A DNA stretch of 64,000 nt from Pisolithus tinctorius. Lineage: Eukaryota; Basidiomycota; Agaricomycetes; Boletales; Pisolithaceae. Location of the stretch: the NCBI GenBank assembly GCA_024663395.1, contig JANFAH010000011.1, positions 1,240,001-1,304,000 of the forward strand, given 5' to 3'. The notes under the pieces were generated by a model, which saw nothing but the letters and a program-made list of their open reading frames with translations, was not told the origin of the DNA and searched no databases. The stretch's first letter is position 1. Each line of letters begins with the position of its first letter. Positions 1 to 10,595 of this stretch are shown here, in pieces. Position numbers and translations under genes: made by a program.

Positions 1-840
1 CGCATTCTGCCTTTGAAAATTGTCCTGGAGCCATTCATTGCCAGCCAATCACACCCATCTCGCCAGTCTGTGGTAGAGATGGGTATTGTCTACTTGGCGT
101 GCCGGATTGAGGTGGCCTCTGTACATCTGAAGCAGACTGCCGATATCGCAGGATGGCCTGGCACATTGGTTTGCAAACCTAGTGATGGACTTGGTAGGTT
201 TTACATCAATTTTTCACAATGTGGGACTGATACATAATTCCTTCAGAATCAGCTTAATAGCTTGATTCTGGTGACGGTGTCACATGCCAGCTATACTCCT
301 CCCCTCCCAGCATGCTACCATGCATACCTCAGACACCAAGATGATGAGGTTAGCTTCTGCAAGCAAATGCAGCTAATTCCCCTTAGCGCATTTTGCATAA
401 TCGACAATATCAGTGCCATCGTCCTGCATTGGACCCTGCACACAGCTGATCCCAATTCTGGCTTTGCATTCCCTTGGTGGCTATATTGTTCTGAGGAATA
501 CGCAGTGGATTCCCAAAGATTGCAAGGCAAAGGATTGTTTTCCGTGGCTTGGGTTTTTTTTAAGGTATGCCGCTTATTCTCGTCACTGCAAATTGTTGAT
601 GATGGCCCAGGGCTTATGGCCATTGCCTGAGGCGCCAATCGCAGACCGTCTCGAATGGCCATATTGAGGAGCAGGTAAACTACTGCATCGAAAATATTCG
701 GAAATATGCCGATGTTGTCCGCGGTCGGGGTCGACAAATCGACCATTTCTACACTAGGTGGTGGGCATTGCGTGGGTTGTTGGGCATGCCTGCTTCAATA
801 GTTTACGTGTTTTTGACTGTGGAGTTGGTTGTATAGACAT
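1..840. other. Unassigned left edge, probably old transposon debris
   Basis: I recognise no gene here. The longest frame is on the minus strand (746-315, about 143 residues) and matches no motif I know. Several short frames overlap on both strands, as in decayed coding DNA. Because the next minus-strand items are a dioxygenase relic and a transposase relic, this is most likely the downstream flank or tail of the same mobile region. A CACTA pentamer occurs at 752-756, but no inverted partner was found. Confidence 0.3.
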
Positions 841-869
841 TGCTGTAAATGTTGATCATTTATGAGATG

Positions 870-947
870 CCACCCATTCGCATGATGTCTGAACCCCCGC
901 CCATCTGCATGATGTCTCACAATCCACCCATCTGCATGATGGCCTGA
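870..947. repeat. Three 27-bp imperfect tandem units
   Basis: Three units share the core CCATCTGCATGATG and start at 870, 897 and 924, a spacing of 27 bp. The first unit reads TTCGCATG where the others read TCTGCATG. A more diverged trace (CCCAATCTATGATG) follows near 1005. Function is unknown. Short direct repeats like this occur in subterminal regions of CACTA-type elements, but no terminus is proven. Confidence 0.55.
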
Positions 948-1179
948 GTAGTTTTACTTTTGTTGCAGTTTTTGATGCAAACCCTTTAGCTCTGAGTACC
1001 CGCCCAATCTATGATGTATAAGCACCTGCCCATTTGCAAAATCTTGGCAACACCGCCCTGTCCAAAGTTTGAGAGCCAGCATATCCTAATAAAATACGAG
1101 ATCCGCATCGCCTACTAAATCTTACATTAAATTTTGCAGCTTCAAATCAACAGTTCTCCAGTTGCAACTGGTCTAGGTA

Positions 1180-2080
1180 GTAGGTCATCCATCCGTGGTG
1201 ATTGACACATGGGAATGTGCACCGACTGATGTACATTGGCACGCATGTAGTATGCCAGGACATGCTCTGTCACCATCTACAGCTCCCACCCCATGCTCCA
1301 ATGCTGAACCTGAAAATGCAATGATGGTCCCTGGGTTGTAGTGCAGCCGCAGATTCAGCGTTGGAATGACAAAGTCCAAAGGCAGGTAGTCGCCCATGGT
1401 TACCAGCAGGTCATACCATGGATCCCGTCCATTGATATCCCTGTGGTAACAAGTTGCCCGATTCACCATCACAGGACATGCTGCTATACATGGAGCTCCA
1501 TATTGGCAGTATGGAGCTCATATCCGAATCTGCCCACTGTTCCGCCTGTTTGCCAAGGCAGATCAACGCTTCCCTGCCATCTGCATACATTCGCAGGTGG
1601 ATGACATGCAGGATCGCAGATAACAGGGCATTGGTGTCGGACATTTGGTCGACCCATTCCCTTGTAGAAGTGTTTTCCGTCCTGGATTTGAGCAGCCGTG
1701 AGGCTTCCGGGAAGCCATTTTGGGGCTTCAAGACGGATGAGCGCTTTATTTACAAGGTGAGCAATGATCACCCACCCCATGACCCTGTTGAAACCATGCA
1801 GGGTGACAGGTTGATGGCGCCTTTCAACTCAGCATCATCGCAGAAATATGACTTGTCCGTCTGCCATGCCTGTGGGGAAGCCTTTATGCTCTCCCACAGT
1901 GGTTCCCTCAGAAGATGAAGGTGGTTCCATATGTCGGCCTGCCATTCCATTAAGTCAGTAGAATATGAGATTCTGCATTTCCTTACCCTTCTTTTTGGGC
2001 TGAGAGCGTCTGGCAAATACCATATGCAGATGGTGTTTGAATCGGTCACCAGAATGGACAGCTCAGTCACTTCCATGTAT
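1180..2080 (-). pseudogene. TET/JBP-like 2OG-Fe(II) dioxygenase, frameshifted relic
   Basis: The catalytic part of a 2-oxoglutarate/Fe(II) dioxygenase is readable on the minus strand. It shows an HRD iron-binding triplet (His 1445-1443, Asp 1439-1437), then a DLLVTMGDY stretch, a PGTIIAFSG strand, the distal His in LEHGVG (1295-1293) and an Arg nine residues later (1268-1266) that would hold 2-oxoglutarate. This layout matches the mushroom TET/JBP family, whose animal and trypanosome relatives oxidise 5-methylcytosine or thymine. The upstream segment (minus 1731-1480, with SAILHVIHLRMYADG) fits the same family. The frame shifts at least twice: an extra base between the upstream helix and HRD (about 1465), and another just after the Arg (about 1260), where the AYYMR segment continues in the next frame. 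It is therefore a pseudogene. Mushroom TET/JBP genes are known to associate with KDZ transposons; here the neighbour is a Tnp2 relic. Confidence 0.72.
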
Positions 2081-2519
2081 CTCTCAGCAGCTTCTGCATT
2101 GCAGGTTTTTCCACCCTGATTTTTCCCGACGTTGACTGCGGAAAGATGAAAACTTCCATCGCACCATTATGATGGACGTACTTGGGCAACGATAGGCCTG
2201 TGAGATTACTGACGATATGCGATCCGCTTCACATAACACCAGGAAATGGAATCGATATATCTGGAAGGGCACGAGGTCCGCTGAATACCTCCTCTTGAAA
2301 TCTGGCTTTCATGTATGATGCAATGCAGTCTGTTAGTTCCATTCAGCCATCCATGGGGGATTTTAGACATGTCTTGCGTAGTATTCATGCTTGGGGTGGA
2401 TGAGGTCGGAGTTGTATAGCAGGCGAGCCGCTTGCAGCTTGTTGGAAAATTACGGCATGTCAGGGACGCTTGCCTCAATATTTTACTGTGATCCAATCAA
2501 TATGTTGTGACGCTATATG

Positions 2520-4620
2520 TGCTATTGGTGTTGGACCTGTCTTATGTTGCGACAGGGGTGGATCTTACTAGACAGACCCGTCCTTGTTTTATGGCAGATA
2601 TAAAAGATATTACTGAAGGGCCGTCCATACGTTATGACCATATAAATAATACTGCTGAAGGGCCTGTCCTTATGTTGTGACCAATGGGCCCATCTTTATG
2701 TTGCGACAGGCATGCATGTTGCTATTGATGAGCCCGTCCATGTGTTGTGACCTTGTAATTGATATTACTGACAGGCCCATCCTTATGTTGTGACAGGGGC
2801 ATATCTTACTAGATGGGCCCATCTATGTGTTTTGACATTGTAAATGATATTATTGATGGGCCCGTCTTTATGTTGCGACAGGCATATGTGTTGCTATTGA
2901 TGGGCCTGTCCATGTGTTGTGACCGTGTAATTGATATTATTGACGGGCCCGTCTTTATGTTGTGACAGGCATACATGTTGCTATTGACAGGCCCATCCAT
3001 GTGTTGTGATCGTGTAATTGATATTACTGACGGGCCTGTCTATGTGTTGTGACACTGTAAATGATATTACTGATGGGCCCGTCCTTATGTTGCAACAGGG
3101 GCATATCTTACTAGATGGGCCTGTCTATGTGTTGTGACATTGTAAATGATATTATTGACGGGCCCGTCTTTATGTTGCAACAGGCATACGTGTTGCTATT
3201 GACAGGCCCATCTATGTGTTGTGACACTGTAAATGATATTACTGACGGGCCTGTCGTTATGTTGCGACAGGCATACGTGTCGCTATTGATGGGCCCATCC
3301 ATGTGTTGTGACTGTGTAATTGATATTACTGACGGGCCCATCCTTATGTTGTGACAGGGGTGTATCTTACTAGATGGGCCCGTCTATGTGTTGTGACACT
3401 GTAAATGATATTACTGATGGGCCTGTTGTTATGTTGCGACAGGCATACGTGTCGCTATTGACGGGCCCATCCATGTGCTGTGACCGTGTAATTGATATTA
3501 CTGATGGGCCTGTCCTTATGTTGTGACAGGGGCGTATCTTACTAGACAGGCCCGTCTATGTGTTGTGATGCTGTAAATGATATTGCTGACAGGCCCGTCT
3601 TTATGTTGCGACAGGCATATGTGTTGCTATTGACGGGCCCGTCCATGTGCTGTGACTGTGTAATTGATATTACTGATGGGCCCATCCTTATGTTGCGACA
3701 GGGGCATATCTTACTAGACGGGCCCATCTATGTGTTGTGATGCTGTAAATGATATTGCTGACAGGCCCATCTTTATGTTGTGACAGGCATATGTGTTGCT
3801 ATTGACGGGCCTGTCCATGTGCTGTGACCGTGTAATTGACCTTGCTGAAAGGCCCATCTTTATGTTGTGACATGGGTGCATCTTACTAGACGGGCCCGTC
3901 CATGTGTTGTGACCCTGTAAATGATATATATTGAAGGGCCCGTCTTTATGTTGCGACAGGTACATCTTACTATGGACAGGCCTGCCCATGTGTTGTGATG
4001 GTATAAATGGTATTACGGAAGGGCCCATCCATATGTTGTGACACTATAAATCACATTACTGACGGGCCCGTCTTTATGTTGTGGCAGTGGTGCATCTTAC
4101 TAGATGGGCCCATCTATGTGTTGTGATGCTGTCAATGATATTACTGACAGGCCCATCCTTATATTGCGACAGGCATACATCTTGCTATGGACGGGCCCAT
4201 CTATATGTTGTGACAGGGGTATATTATCCCAAAGACAGGCCCTTCCATATGTTGCCAACTCTGTAATCTATCATAGAGGGGCCCCTCTTTATGTTGTGAC
4301 CCTATAAAGCATATGATGGGCGGGCCCGTCCATATGTTGCAACCTTCTTCATGATACAATAGGCAGGCCCGTCCATGTCTTACAGTAGCTCAGCATACTT
4401 ACTTGGTCATGGGCCCGTCTATATGTTGCAGCATCCTTACCCTCCACAGGCCCTCCCATATGTTGTGGAATTGCGCTTACAGGCCCATACATATGTTGCT
4501 CTCACTATAGGCCCTCAGGCCTGTCCATGTGTCATGGCTAATCTATTTAGATGGGCCCATCACGGTGTCTATATAAGTGTTGGCATTTTGACATGCAGGC
4601 TACCTATATGTTGTGACTAA
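2520..4620. repeat. 2.1-kb array of ~43-bp units with a palindromic core
   Basis: Roughly 45 units of 42-44 bp follow head to tail. Each carries a core close to GACGGGCCCGTC (a perfect 12-bp palindrome), then TATGTTGYGAC and a variable tail. Four tail types recur (CAGGCATACGTGTTGCTATT, CGTGTAATTGATATTACT, CAGGGGCATATCTTACTA, CACTGTAAATGATATTACT), giving a higher-order period of about 172 bp. Most differences between units are CpG transitions: GACGGG, GATGGG or GACAGG on the left arm; CCCGTC, CCCATC or CCTGTC on the right; TTGCGAC, TTGTGAC or TTGCAAC after it. Units degrade toward 4300-4620. The array lies between the 3' end of the Tnp2 relic and the dioxygenase relic. Open frames across it on both strands are repeat artefacts. 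Confidence 0.95.
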
Positions 4621-5822
4621 ATGGACTACATGGGGTCCTGGTCACTTCTGCTAATCCATACCAAAGGATTGCTGTCTATTATCATGTCAGGGAGGATGTT
4701 GTTGTGGTGTGCAATCGTGATGATATAACCTCTCCAAAGGCAGGTGAGGGCAGTCAGCGATCCCTCCTTGATGGTGGTGATGCCAAAGTCGAGCTCGCAC
4801 TGTTGCTCTTCCAGTGTATGTGGTTGAACACAAACCTTGGCTGCAGGTCTAGTGTCCACACTGAGCCCCAAAACGTTTCGACAGTGGTGCTGAAGGTCCC
4901 CAGCAAAAAAGTTATGCATGCAGCCGACCACAGTGAATCAGATAGGATTCCAGTAAGGCAGTCGAAGCAGCTCAGACCAACGAACACCAAATTGAGTGTA
5001 AATTTTGTTGCAAGCACCCTCACTTTCTGCATCCCTCCACATCATCGCAATAGTAAGATGTTCCTGCCAAGTACAGCATCGCCAAGAGGAGATATCGGTG
5101 TTCCCGATGTCTGTACCATCTTGAAGGCAGAACGAACAGAACTTTCCCCCGCTGGTCCCCAACCCTGCAAACCCAGCAGTTTTGCGAGCAGCCAACAGGT
5201 CGCAGACCAAAGGAATGACTGCGCACCACACAAGGCACCCAAACGTATTCACAGCCGTGCAGGCGAGACGTAGGCCAGGTGACCAACTTCGAACCAAATT
5301 GTCGACAAGCGGATGTAGCACATGATTGAGCTGGTCGTACAATGGCTCCTGAGGCCAGGAATGATTCCAGCCAAGTAAATGTTTTCCGTTTGGTACCGTA
5401 GGTGAACTGGGAGATTGTTGCACGCCAAGTAGATAATGCTGAAAGAGACGTGCTTCCCACTTTGTTTGTTTCCGAGAGGATTGAACCAATCGACAAAAAG
5501 GCTGAAAATTAGACGGACCTCCGACTTCAGATCATATGCTTCGAGGAATGGTTTATCGTCAGGACCTCTAAACTCCCTGAAAACTTCCCCATCCCAGATG
5601 TCCCACATAAGACCTGATGCAGTTTGGGGTGATGTACAAAGTGCTTTCATGGCATCCGGTGTCACACACCAAAGGTGTTGTGGACATGGTTACAGCTGAC
5701 TCTGCCTAACTCGTTGACGAGTTGTGCACAATGCCCATGCATGCAGATGAAGACTAAAGGCCTCATGTGAAGAAAGACTGTTGGACGTGAACAGTCATCC
5801 TTCGCACAAGATCGAGTCGTCA

Positions 5823-5877
5823 GTGCTAAAAAAAAAAGAGGAAGCGAGTTAAGCGCACGTTAAAAGTTTTTAGCACC
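5823..5877. repeat. 10-bp perfect inverted repeat
   Basis: GTGCTAAAAA at 5823-5832 is mirrored by TTTTTAGCAC at 5868-5877, separated by 35 bp that include an A-rich run. It lies just upstream of the 219-codon ORF. It could be a chance A/T hairpin, a terminal repeat remnant or a promoter element; nothing distinguishes these. Confidence 0.4.
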
Positions 5878-5882
5878 CGTGT

Positions 5883-6542
5883 ATGGCATTCCGGTTTTCG
5901 TCGTATCTCCACCATTTCCAAAGATATCGACTCCATTCCCATGCTCGCTTAAAGTGCTCAGCCCCACGATTCTTCCTTCCAAATTTGGAGAGGATCCTCG
6001 CACCCTACGTGTTTCTACAGCACTCCATCCATCAGACACTCATTTCGCTAAGTCCATCAATCATGGCCACCTCTTCGTCGGTCATCTTGCTTGTCTCATT
6101 TGCCAGAGACAGTGGCTACGTATATCTGCCAGGCGTTCCCACCAGCTTCCGTCCTGAAGCCCCCTGGTTCATCCCATCGTTGTCAGCCCCGTCTCCTCCC
6201 ATGCAGCTTGGTCAGCGTGTTCTCCTTGTCAGTATGACCTCCAGAAGGACGTTCTTTGGTCGCCTCAGGTCTGTCACTCGGTTAGAAAGGTCTTATGTGG
6301 TCGTTTCAGTCTCCCCAGTTGATGAAGCATATGGATCGTTCCTCCCTGCTCCCTGCACCGTCTTTATTCCAGTCTCGTCCATCATTCTTCCCGCATTGCG
6401 ACAGCTGCAGTATAATCTACTGTCCTCCAGCCTCCCTGATCGCATTCATGACGAGTATGACATGCATCTTGCCTTCATACTGCAAGATCCAGCAGAAGAC
6501 ATCCCCCCTTCTCCTCCTCCTCCATCAGAGCCCCGTTCATGA
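5883..6542 (+). CDS. Hypothetical protein inside the insert
   Basis: This is an open frame of 219 codons; an internal ATG at 6063 (MATSSSVILLVSF) is a plausible start. The product is rich in Ser, Pro and Leu and ends in a proline run (PPSPPPPSEP). No catalytic motif, chromodomain, zinc knuckle or integrase signature is visible. Its position just upstream of a purine tract and an LTR-like region suggests a terminal ORF of a retroelement, but this is inference from context only. It could also be an unrelated lineage-specific protein. Confidence 0.4.
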   Translation: MAFRFSSYLHHFQRYRLHSHARLKCSAPRFFLPNLERILAPYVFLQHSIHQTLISLSPSIMATSSSVILLVSFARDSGYVYLPGVPTSFRPEAPWFIPSLSAPSPPMQLGQRVLLVSMTSRRTFFGRLRSVTRLERSYVVVSVSPVDEAYGSFLPAPCTVFIPVSSIILPALRQLQYNLLSSSLPDRIHDEYDMHLAFILQDPAEDIPPSPPPPSEPRS

Positions 6543-9023
6543 AGTTTTTGTTAACTTCACTGAGAGGATGGAAGGGTGGGAGACGTGATCACGTATGCTC
6601 TCATTGCCCCACAGACCCCCAACGCCCTAGCTCCCTTTGACACCTGACTCATGCCCTTCAATTCTGGAATTAATACTTCCCTATCTGGAAACACCGTCCA
6701 TCTGTCATGCCATCTTTGGATCTAGAGATGTCTCCGCCGAGATCTAACTTGCATCGCCACCCCCTAATGTGATATCAGTGCGCTTACTCAGTTTCTGATT
6801 CTATTTGACTCATTTTGTGATATTTTGACTATCCTTGACTCGCTCATTGCCAATACTTACCAATCCTCTTTGCTTGCTTACTCTTCATTTCTTGCTTACT
6901 CATCATGATTACTCAGTCCTTACTCATTACTTACCAAGTGTTTGTGCCTTGTTTGTCACAAGCTGTGCTCCCCCCTCAGTATATAAACCCCCATGTACTT
7001 AGCTACCGAGAATCAATCAGAATCGATCAAGAAGCAGTCCAGCAATCAGTTCAGTGCCTATCTCATCGTCGACAGTTGAGGCTCCACGAAGGGGTCTATC
7101 TGTCATCATTCATATCCTTGGTAGTTGAGGCTCATTCGGAAGAGTCTATCTACCACCATTATCTGAAGCTCCATCCCCACTTAGTCAGCAAGTCTTGCTT
7201 AGTCATCCTCCCACTCCTGCATAACTCGTCATCGACTTGTGCAAGGAGCACATTTACTTGAAGTCCATTACTTGAAGTGCCTTTCGGCTGAACACCTTTG
7301 CTCTGTTCAGCGTCCCCTTCTCAATCGGCATTCATTCATCCTCTCCTGCGTAACTCGTCGTCGACTTGCGCCAGGAGCACCTCTACTTGAAGTCCCCCCC
7401 CCACATTCAGGTTTCTGCCCTCCAGGTTCTGCGGAGGCACACCACCACTCGCTCTACTTTTGTCTTTTGTGTTGGTTTTGGTTGGTTCCCACTGCCTTTC
7501 CACACTTTGACTCACACCGGTCTTGAGAGGAAACGTCCAATCCATGAGGAAAGTGGCTGATACCAAAAGGAACATAATGGCTGAGAATTATGGTCATTCG
7601 ATTCTTGACGAAAAAGGGATGCCTGACATGGAGAGCTGGATGGTGTAGACCGATATGAACATTCCCTGGGAATATCTTGATATGCCGCCGGCTCTGGAAG
7701 GGGGCCATAGAGACTAAAACACATCTGACAACAGACATACTGCCACAGCTCCAGGTCAATGTGGAGCAGCTGCAGAGCAGTGCAAATATCTGATGGCCAA
7801 CTTGTCAAGAGGTGAGAAACTTTGTCATGAGTGGCATTGGTCTTTTGTTCTTCTACTGGCTTAGTATATGTCCTGGGAACAGTGGCGACAATGATGGCAA
7901 GCATAGCAACCAGTAGGAAGTTGCTGTGCTCTCTTGAGAGCCCAGCCAAGATGTGGAGTGTACCCATGGCCAATACAGCGATCAATAAAGGCGGAGCGAA
8001 ATTGGTGAGTGAATTGAGTGCATGAAAGAGTTGACCTTCTTGTGATGAGTTTACAATAACATAGGATAGTAAAAATAAATACCTGTCTTGACGATAACAG
8101 GGAAATCAGAGCTAAGAGCAGTCATGTCTGTTGTGCACTCAGCCTGGTGACAAGACCACTCATGTTTCATGATGCGACCCAAATATAATTGATGCTCTTG
8201 AATGTCGGAGACCAGAGCCTTCTTCTCTGCCATGAAAATTTGGTCTTCCTCGTCTTGGAGGGTATTCACCAATTCCAAAAGCTTGGCAACCACTTGTTGA
8301 TGCTGGACGAAGGAATGCGAGTGTCGCCAGTCAATCTTGGGTGGTGCATCTCCAGGAAGCTTGGGGGATGAGGAGACAAACGTAAGTCTAGATGATGGAG
8401 CCCAATGGAATGCAGAGAGCGATGATTGAAACATTCCCCAGCATTGTCGCAGCGTTTCAACATTAGAATTAGCTGCTACAGAATTCGTCAGATGAAAAAA
8501 TATCAGTCATGCAGAGGTTCACCTTCCGAACTGTCCCTCGTAATATTCTCTGACAGAACCCCTCCCATGCAGAGTCGATGGTCGTTCCCTTCCGATAGTT
8601 GTTGACCTGGCGCTGGGGCAGCTAATCGGTACAAGTTTCCAGCTTCGCCTTGGGGTACTCTGGAAGAAACCACTGGATCTTTGGTGGATTCGCCATCAGT
8701 AGAAGCCATCATTATTTCAAGGTCTGCATGCTGTTGTCACTGCATGAACTGCCGAACTTTGTCATCGTGACGGTGCTGGTAGACAGACGATGCAGCAAGT
8801 AAGCGGCCATGCTTTGGGAGGTTTGTCAATGGATCACAATCTGAGGAATTGGCACATCCGTAAACCTCACAGAGGCAATGGCATTTCGCTGGAGACATAG
8901 TAGCATACATGGGATAACACAAGATAACTGGGAAAAGGTGATAATTCACCCATATTACTTAGTATCATTACATAATGATGTTTGACTTGATGGGTACATC
9001 CTACTAATGGTGGATCTATTCAT

Positions 9024-9045
9024 CTATATATATATATATATATAT
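9024..9045. repeat. (TA)n microsatellite
   Basis: An uninterrupted TA dinucleotide run lies 14-35 bp downstream of the stop codon of the RING-finger gene, in its presumed 3' UTR. Confidence 0.9.
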
Positions 9046-9058
9046 TGAAGAGTTAGGC

Positions 9059-10069
9059 TCATTTCGTATAGAACATATCAGCCCAAATATCAGAGTTGTT
9101 GATATGTGGGTCCTCCACCATGAGGTCATCTGGCAGCCTGGCAACAGAGTGAACAGCTTCAATCAACTCCTTGAATATATAGACCTCAATTGGCTGGCAG
9201 CGGACAGTCCCCTTGCAGCTCAGACAGTAGTAAAGTGGTGAGTAAATATGCTCGTTCTCGATCAATTCATGCAGTTGGTCTGCAGTCGACGGCTCCCTCA
9301 AATGCTCAGGAATGTCGCACCACTTGACCTGGTTCTGGAGACACATGTGGAAGTGTAACCTCAGGCATCCATAACAGTATGAATGTCTGCATTCGACCAA
9401 CCTATAATCTGCACATCAGCCATAGTCAGTAAGATTAAAATTGTCACTCACACAAAAGGGCAATTCATAGTGTCCATGCACACCCCGCACTTGGTAATCT
9501 CACTCTTAACAGCATTGAACTGGGCGGAAAGTCAGTATACTATGATAGCCCACTGCGTGAATGTACCTGTTCAAGAGATTCCTGTAAATGCACTTTGGCT
9601 GCTTCAGCTTTGGCTTGAGCTTTCTGGGCTCTGCGTACTGCAGCCTTCATCTTAATCGTCTCCTGTGACATAGGTCATATGAATGCACCTTGGTACAGGA
9701 TGAACTGTTACTCACCAAATGTGACTGTTTCATATCGTCTTCCAAGAGTGCTGTTATGCATGTTACCTGTTGCACAAAAACATCCCCAACAGGGGAGCTG
9801 GCTTCTGCAGCGCTGGAACTGGGAGAGGAACGTGGAGAGGCATGCCTGAGAGAGGAACATGGAGAGGAACACTTGGGAGAAACGTGCATAATGGGGGAGA
9901 GAAGAAGAGCAACTGTCCTAGGACAAGCAGCAAAAGTGGACGATTCGTTTGAAGGGGAGAAACAGGCGCTTTTATTTCTGGAATGGGGGGGGACCATTGG
10001 GCATTTATCTAGGTCAAGACAAAGAACGATAGACGTACACGCAATTGGAATTTCGTGTTGCCCTGCCAT
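9059..10069 (-). CDS. RING-finger protein with coiled coil (candidate E3 ligase)
   Basis: Four exons read cleanly on the minus strand: 10069-9716, 9662-9567, 9519-9452 and 9401-9059. Introns are GTGAGT/ACAG, GTACAT/CCAG and GTGAGT/ATAG, and the coding sum is 861 bp (286 residues plus stop). Residues 1-118 are Ser/Pro-rich. Residues 119-150 are a charged, Ala-rich helix likely to form a coiled coil. A C3HC4 RING follows: Cys161, Cys164, Cys177, His179, Cys182, Cys185, then an unusually long loop before Cys232 and Cys235. The tail (QPIEVYIFKELIEAV, ending near DIWADMF) matches a RING family I know from agarics. RING proteins of this kind usually transfer ubiquitin, presumably in nucleus or cytoplasm; the substrate is unknown. 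It is intact although both neighbours are decayed. Exon 1 lies inside a duplicated segment. No expression evidence is available. Confidence 0.75.
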
Positions 10070-10595
10070 GAGTTTTTGATTCCTTTCAAGCGTCTCGTGT
10101 AGTAAAATTGTTGGCGTCATCACCAGCGTGTACGAGTCCGATTAGGCCTGATCTTTGTCTCGAGTTAGCTTCGAAAGCATGATAACAGACACCGACTGCA
10201 GGACTTACTTGTATACTCATATGCATAAGGTAGACCATAGACTGTAGAACGCCATGGGTCACTGGTCTGGTACGGCTTGTATGAGTCCGATTCTGGGCAT
10301 GGACCAGCAGAGCCGAATCACCAATCATTGACGACTTGCAAGTGCCTTCAAGTGTTTTAGTCAAGACAAAGAATGATAGATGTACATGCAATTGGAAGCT
10401 CGTGTTGCCCTGCCATGAGTTTTCAATTCTTTTCGATTGTTGGCATCATCGCCAGCATGCATGAGTCCAATTAGGCCCGATCTAACCTTTGTCTCAAGTT
10501 AGCTTTGAAGATAACAGACACTGACCACAGGACTCACTGGACTCACTTGTAGTACCCAGATGTGTAAGGTAGACCGTAGTGTGCTGCAGGTCAGT
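10013..10595. repeat. Direct duplication of the RING gene 5' end
   Basis: About 230 bp at 10013-10245 recur at 10360-10595 in the same orientation, both containing GTTGCCCTGCCATGAGTTTT. The left copy supplies the start codon and first ~19 codons of the RING gene. The right copy has the same start and nearly the same N-terminus before a stop (TAA). Many differences are CG against TG or CA (for example GATAGACGTACACG versus GATAGATGTACATG). A weaker third trace lies near 10720-10760. The right copy may be a duplicated promoter plus truncated first exon. Confidence 0.8.

Larger units (their letters stand above)
5740..7511 (+). mobile_element. Retroelement-like insert (ORF, purine tract, LTR-like region)
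   Basis: This block splits the Tnp2 relic and is oriented opposite to it. From left to right it has a 219-codon open frame, a purine-rich run at 6559-6580 (polypurine-tract-like), then 0.9 kb of non-coding sequence with a TATATAAA box at 6980-6987 followed by transcribed-leader-like sequence. That order resembles the 3' end of an LTR retrotransposon: last ORF, PPT, LTR with U3/R. A direct repeat inside the LTR-like part (CTCGTCATCGACTTG near 7224; CTCGTCGTCGACTTG near 7353) suggests internal duplication. I could not define TG...CA ends or a target-site duplication, so the boundaries are approximate and the class is inferred. Confidence 0.4.
4626..8906 (-). pseudogene. Tnp2 (CACTA-type) transposase, broken and interrupted
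   Basis: The gene reads right to left. A Cys-rich start (MSPAKCHCLCEVYGC, 8906) is followed by exons near 8712-8503 and 8434-8051. Exon 7985-7512 has the family signatures FLLVAMLAIIVA, WPSDICTAL, CSYRSTPSSSPC and WIGRFLSRP. The DDE-region signatures DIWDGEVFREFRGPD, FNPLGNKQSGK and NIYLAGIIPG lie in 5665-5249; CSFCLQDG and VGCMHNFFAGDLQHH lie in 5230-4880. Together they identify a Tnp2 cut-and-paste transposase. Breaks: the chain jumps frame near 5400-5490; an in-frame TGA at 4940-4938 stands where the family has Arg (PIxFTVV), suggesting CGA to TGA; and about 1.8 kb of foreign sequence separates FLSRP (7512) from the next coding block (about 5740). The C-terminal part is missing, replaced by the tandem array. 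The GTGAGT at 7512 may be a real splice donor whose intron received the insert. Confidence 0.82.

Noticed and set aside
752..756. CACTA pentamer as a transposon terminus
   Set aside because: A 5-mer occurs by chance, and I found no inverted TAGTG partner with matching inner sequence.
3115..4028. Open frames with repeated CCD/GPS peptides across the array
   Set aside because: They occur on both strands with the same 43-bp periodicity and lack any start or splice context; they are artefacts of the repeat.
2520..4620. CRISPR-like repeat array
   Set aside because: The units are variants of one another with no unique spacers, and the host is a eukaryote. It is a satellite-type array.
7554..7565. 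Primer-binding-site-like TGGTATCAG on the minus strand
   Set aside because: The similarity to an initiator-Met PBS is only nine bases, and it falls inside the Tnp2 coding block.
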